25,413 nucleotides of DNA from an uncultured Variovorax sp. (GTDB taxonomy: Bacteria > Pseudomonadota > Gammaproteobacteria > Burkholderiales > Burkholderiaceae). Below the pieces are notes generated by a model. It was not told the origin of the DNA, searched no databases, and saw nothing but the letters and a program-made list of their open reading frames with translations. Made by a program: the position numbers and the translations under genes. How positions within the stretch are numbered: position 1 is the stretch's first letter; each line of letters opens with the position of its first letter. This document shows, piece by piece, positions 24,446 through 25,413 of this stretch. The stretch lies in assembly GCA_946478645.1 (NCBI GenBank), contig CAMLCW010000025.1, forward strand, positions 1 through 25,413, read 5' to 3'.

Positions 24446-24459
24446 TTCTTTTGAAAGAA
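24446..24459 (+). promoter_or_regulatory. AU-rich mini-hairpin over the mucD ribosome binding site
   Basis: TTCTTT (24446-24451) and AAAGAA (24454-24459) are complementary around TG. In RNA this would be a 5-bp A/U-rich stem with a UUGA loop. The 3' arm is the only purine-rich stretch before the ATG at 24465. It would weakly hide the ribosome binding site and melt easily. The rest of the 97-bp rseB-mucD gap shows no convincing promoter. Confidence 0.3.
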
Positions 24460-24464
24460 AACCG

Positions 24465-25413
24465 ATGATGTTCAAAGTCGAGGGACAACAGCTTCGTTCC
24501 TATCTCTTCGCATTCGGCATGGCAATGACGGGCGCCGCAGCGCTGCTGCCTCCCGCCCCGGCCCATGCGCAGGCACCGCAGGTGCCTCAGACGCCGCAGG
24601 CGCGCGGCCTGCCTGATTTCGCCGACCTGGTCGAGCAGGTCGGCCCCGCCGTCGTCGGTATCCGCACGGTCGAGAAGGTCACGCGTGGCGGTGGCGGCGG
24701 GGAGATGGACGAGGAGATGCAGGAGTTCTTCCGCCGCTTCTTCGGCCAGCCGCTGCCGGGCAATCCGCGGCCCGGTCCGCGCCCGAACCGGCCGCAGGAA
24801 GAAGAGCGTCCGCGCGGCGTGGGCTCGGGCTTCATCCTGAGCGCCGACGGCTATGTGATGACCAATGCGCATGTGATCGAGGATGCGTCCGAGATCATCG
24901 TCACGTTGACCGACAAGCGCGAGTTCAAGGCCAAGCTGATCGGCGCCGACAAGCGCAGCGACGTCGCGGTGGTCAAGATCGAGGCCACGGGCCTGCCGGT
25001 AGTGAGGGTCGGCGACATCTCCAAGCTGCGCGTCGGCGAATGGGTGATGGCGATCGGTTCGCCCTTCGGCCTCGAGAACACCGTGACCGCGGGCATCGTG
25101 AGCGCGAAGCAGCGCGACACCGGCGACCTGGTGCCGCTGATCCAGACCGACGTGGCGATCAACCCCGGCAATTCGGGCGGCCCGCTGATCAACCTGCGCG
25201 GTGAAGTGGTCGGCATCAACAGCCAGATCTACTCGCGCTCGGGAGGCTACATGGGCATCTCGTTCTCGATCCCGATCGACGAGGCGATCCGCGTCAGCGA
25301 CCAGCTGCGCACCACCGGCCGCGTGTCGCGCGGCCTGATCGGCGTGACCATCGGCTCGGTCTCGAAGGACGTGGCCGAATCCCTCGGACTCGGCAAGGCG
25401 CGTGGCGCGGTCG
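24465..25413 (+). CDS. mucD: Periplasmic Do-type serine protease MucD/DegP (runs off the window)
   Basis: Envelope quality-control protease and chaperone, the usual last member of the rpoE-rseA-rseB-mucD block. The first 316 residues are visible: a signal peptide (about 1-36, ending PAPAHAQ), a Gly-rich and Pro/Arg-rich loop (about 75-115) and the trypsin-like domain with the complete triad His136 (TNAHVIED), Asp166 (RSDVAVVKIE) and Ser237 (NPGNSGGPL). The sequence stops as the first PDZ domain begins (RGLIGVTIGSV). The complete protein should have two PDZ domains and about 480-500 residues. The start is one of two adjacent ATGs (24465 or 24468). Confidence 0.97.
   Translation, partial: MMFKVEGQQLRSYLFAFGMAMTGAAALLPPAPAHAQAPQVPQTPQARGLPDFADLVEQVGPAVVGIRTVEKVTRGGGGGEMDEEMQEFFRRFFGQPLPGNPRPGPRPNRPQEEERPRGVGSGFILSADGYVMTNAHVIEDASEIIVTLTDKREFKAKLIGADKRSDVAVVKIEATGLPVVRVGDISKLRVGEWVMAIGSPFGLENTVTAGIVSAKQRDTGDLVPLIQTDVAINPGNSGGPLINLRGEVVGINSQIYSRSGGYMGISFSIPIDEAIRVSDQLRTTGRVSRGLIGVTIGSVSKDVAESLGLGKARGAV

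Overview
The window is GC-rich chromosomal DNA from a betaproteobacterium, most likely Burkholderiales/Comamonadaceae and Variovorax-like. This rests on gene order, the close resemblance of every protein to proteobacterial housekeeping families, strong G/C third-position bias and several promoter-like -10 elements placed directly in front of start codons. I see no insertion sequence, phage gene, CRISPR array, tRNA or rRNA. Gene density is high and all reading frames look intact; the first and last genes run off the window.

Layout. 1-1100 (-): 5' part of ppc (PEP carboxylase), divergent from a tight haem operon (+) hemC-hemD-hemX-hemY (1205-5289) that ends at a strong intrinsic terminator. 5385-8654 (-): rne (RNase E) with a long, low-complexity, Arg/Gly- and Ala/Pro-rich C-terminal half. 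8655-9215: a 561-bp gene-free divergent region with four inverted repeats, probably the rne 5' leader. 9216-12403 (+): rluC-like pseudouridine synthase, HAD phosphatase, small Rieske protein and S49 (SppA-like) membrane peptidase, packed with overlaps or tiny gaps. 12429-14919 (-): maf/yceF-type pyrophosphatase, an RsmI-like methyltransferase and an MFS transporter, also overlapping or abutting. 14956-21432 (+): the conserved yceD-rpmF-plsX-fabH-fabD-fabG-acpP-fabF cluster linking ribosomal protein L32 to fatty acid and phospholipid synthesis. 21446-25413 (+): a YgfX-like two-helix membrane protein, then the envelope-stress block rpoE-rseA-rseB-mucD(degP).

How the parts work together. hemC and hemD make uroporphyrinogen III; hemX and hemY are membrane proteins of the same operon. 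plsX, fabH, fabD, fabG, acpP and fabF supply acyl-ACP and acyl-phosphate for membrane lipids. rpoE/rseA/rseB/mucD sense and repair envelope damage, and the YgfX-like protein sits at the junction of these two blocks.

No wholly new protein system stands out. The points most worth attention are at RNA and promoter level: (i) rpmF has a perfect TATAAT box, a bulged 12-bp leader hairpin and an intrinsic terminator whose U-tract runs into the plsX start codon, so plsX has no visible ribosome binding site; (ii) hemX, the Rieske gene, yceD and fabG each have a -10-like hexamer 6-7 nt before the ATG and no Shine-Dalgarno, the geometry of leaderless mRNA; (iii) the structured rne leader; (iv) a YgfX/CptA-like gene between fabF and rpoE.
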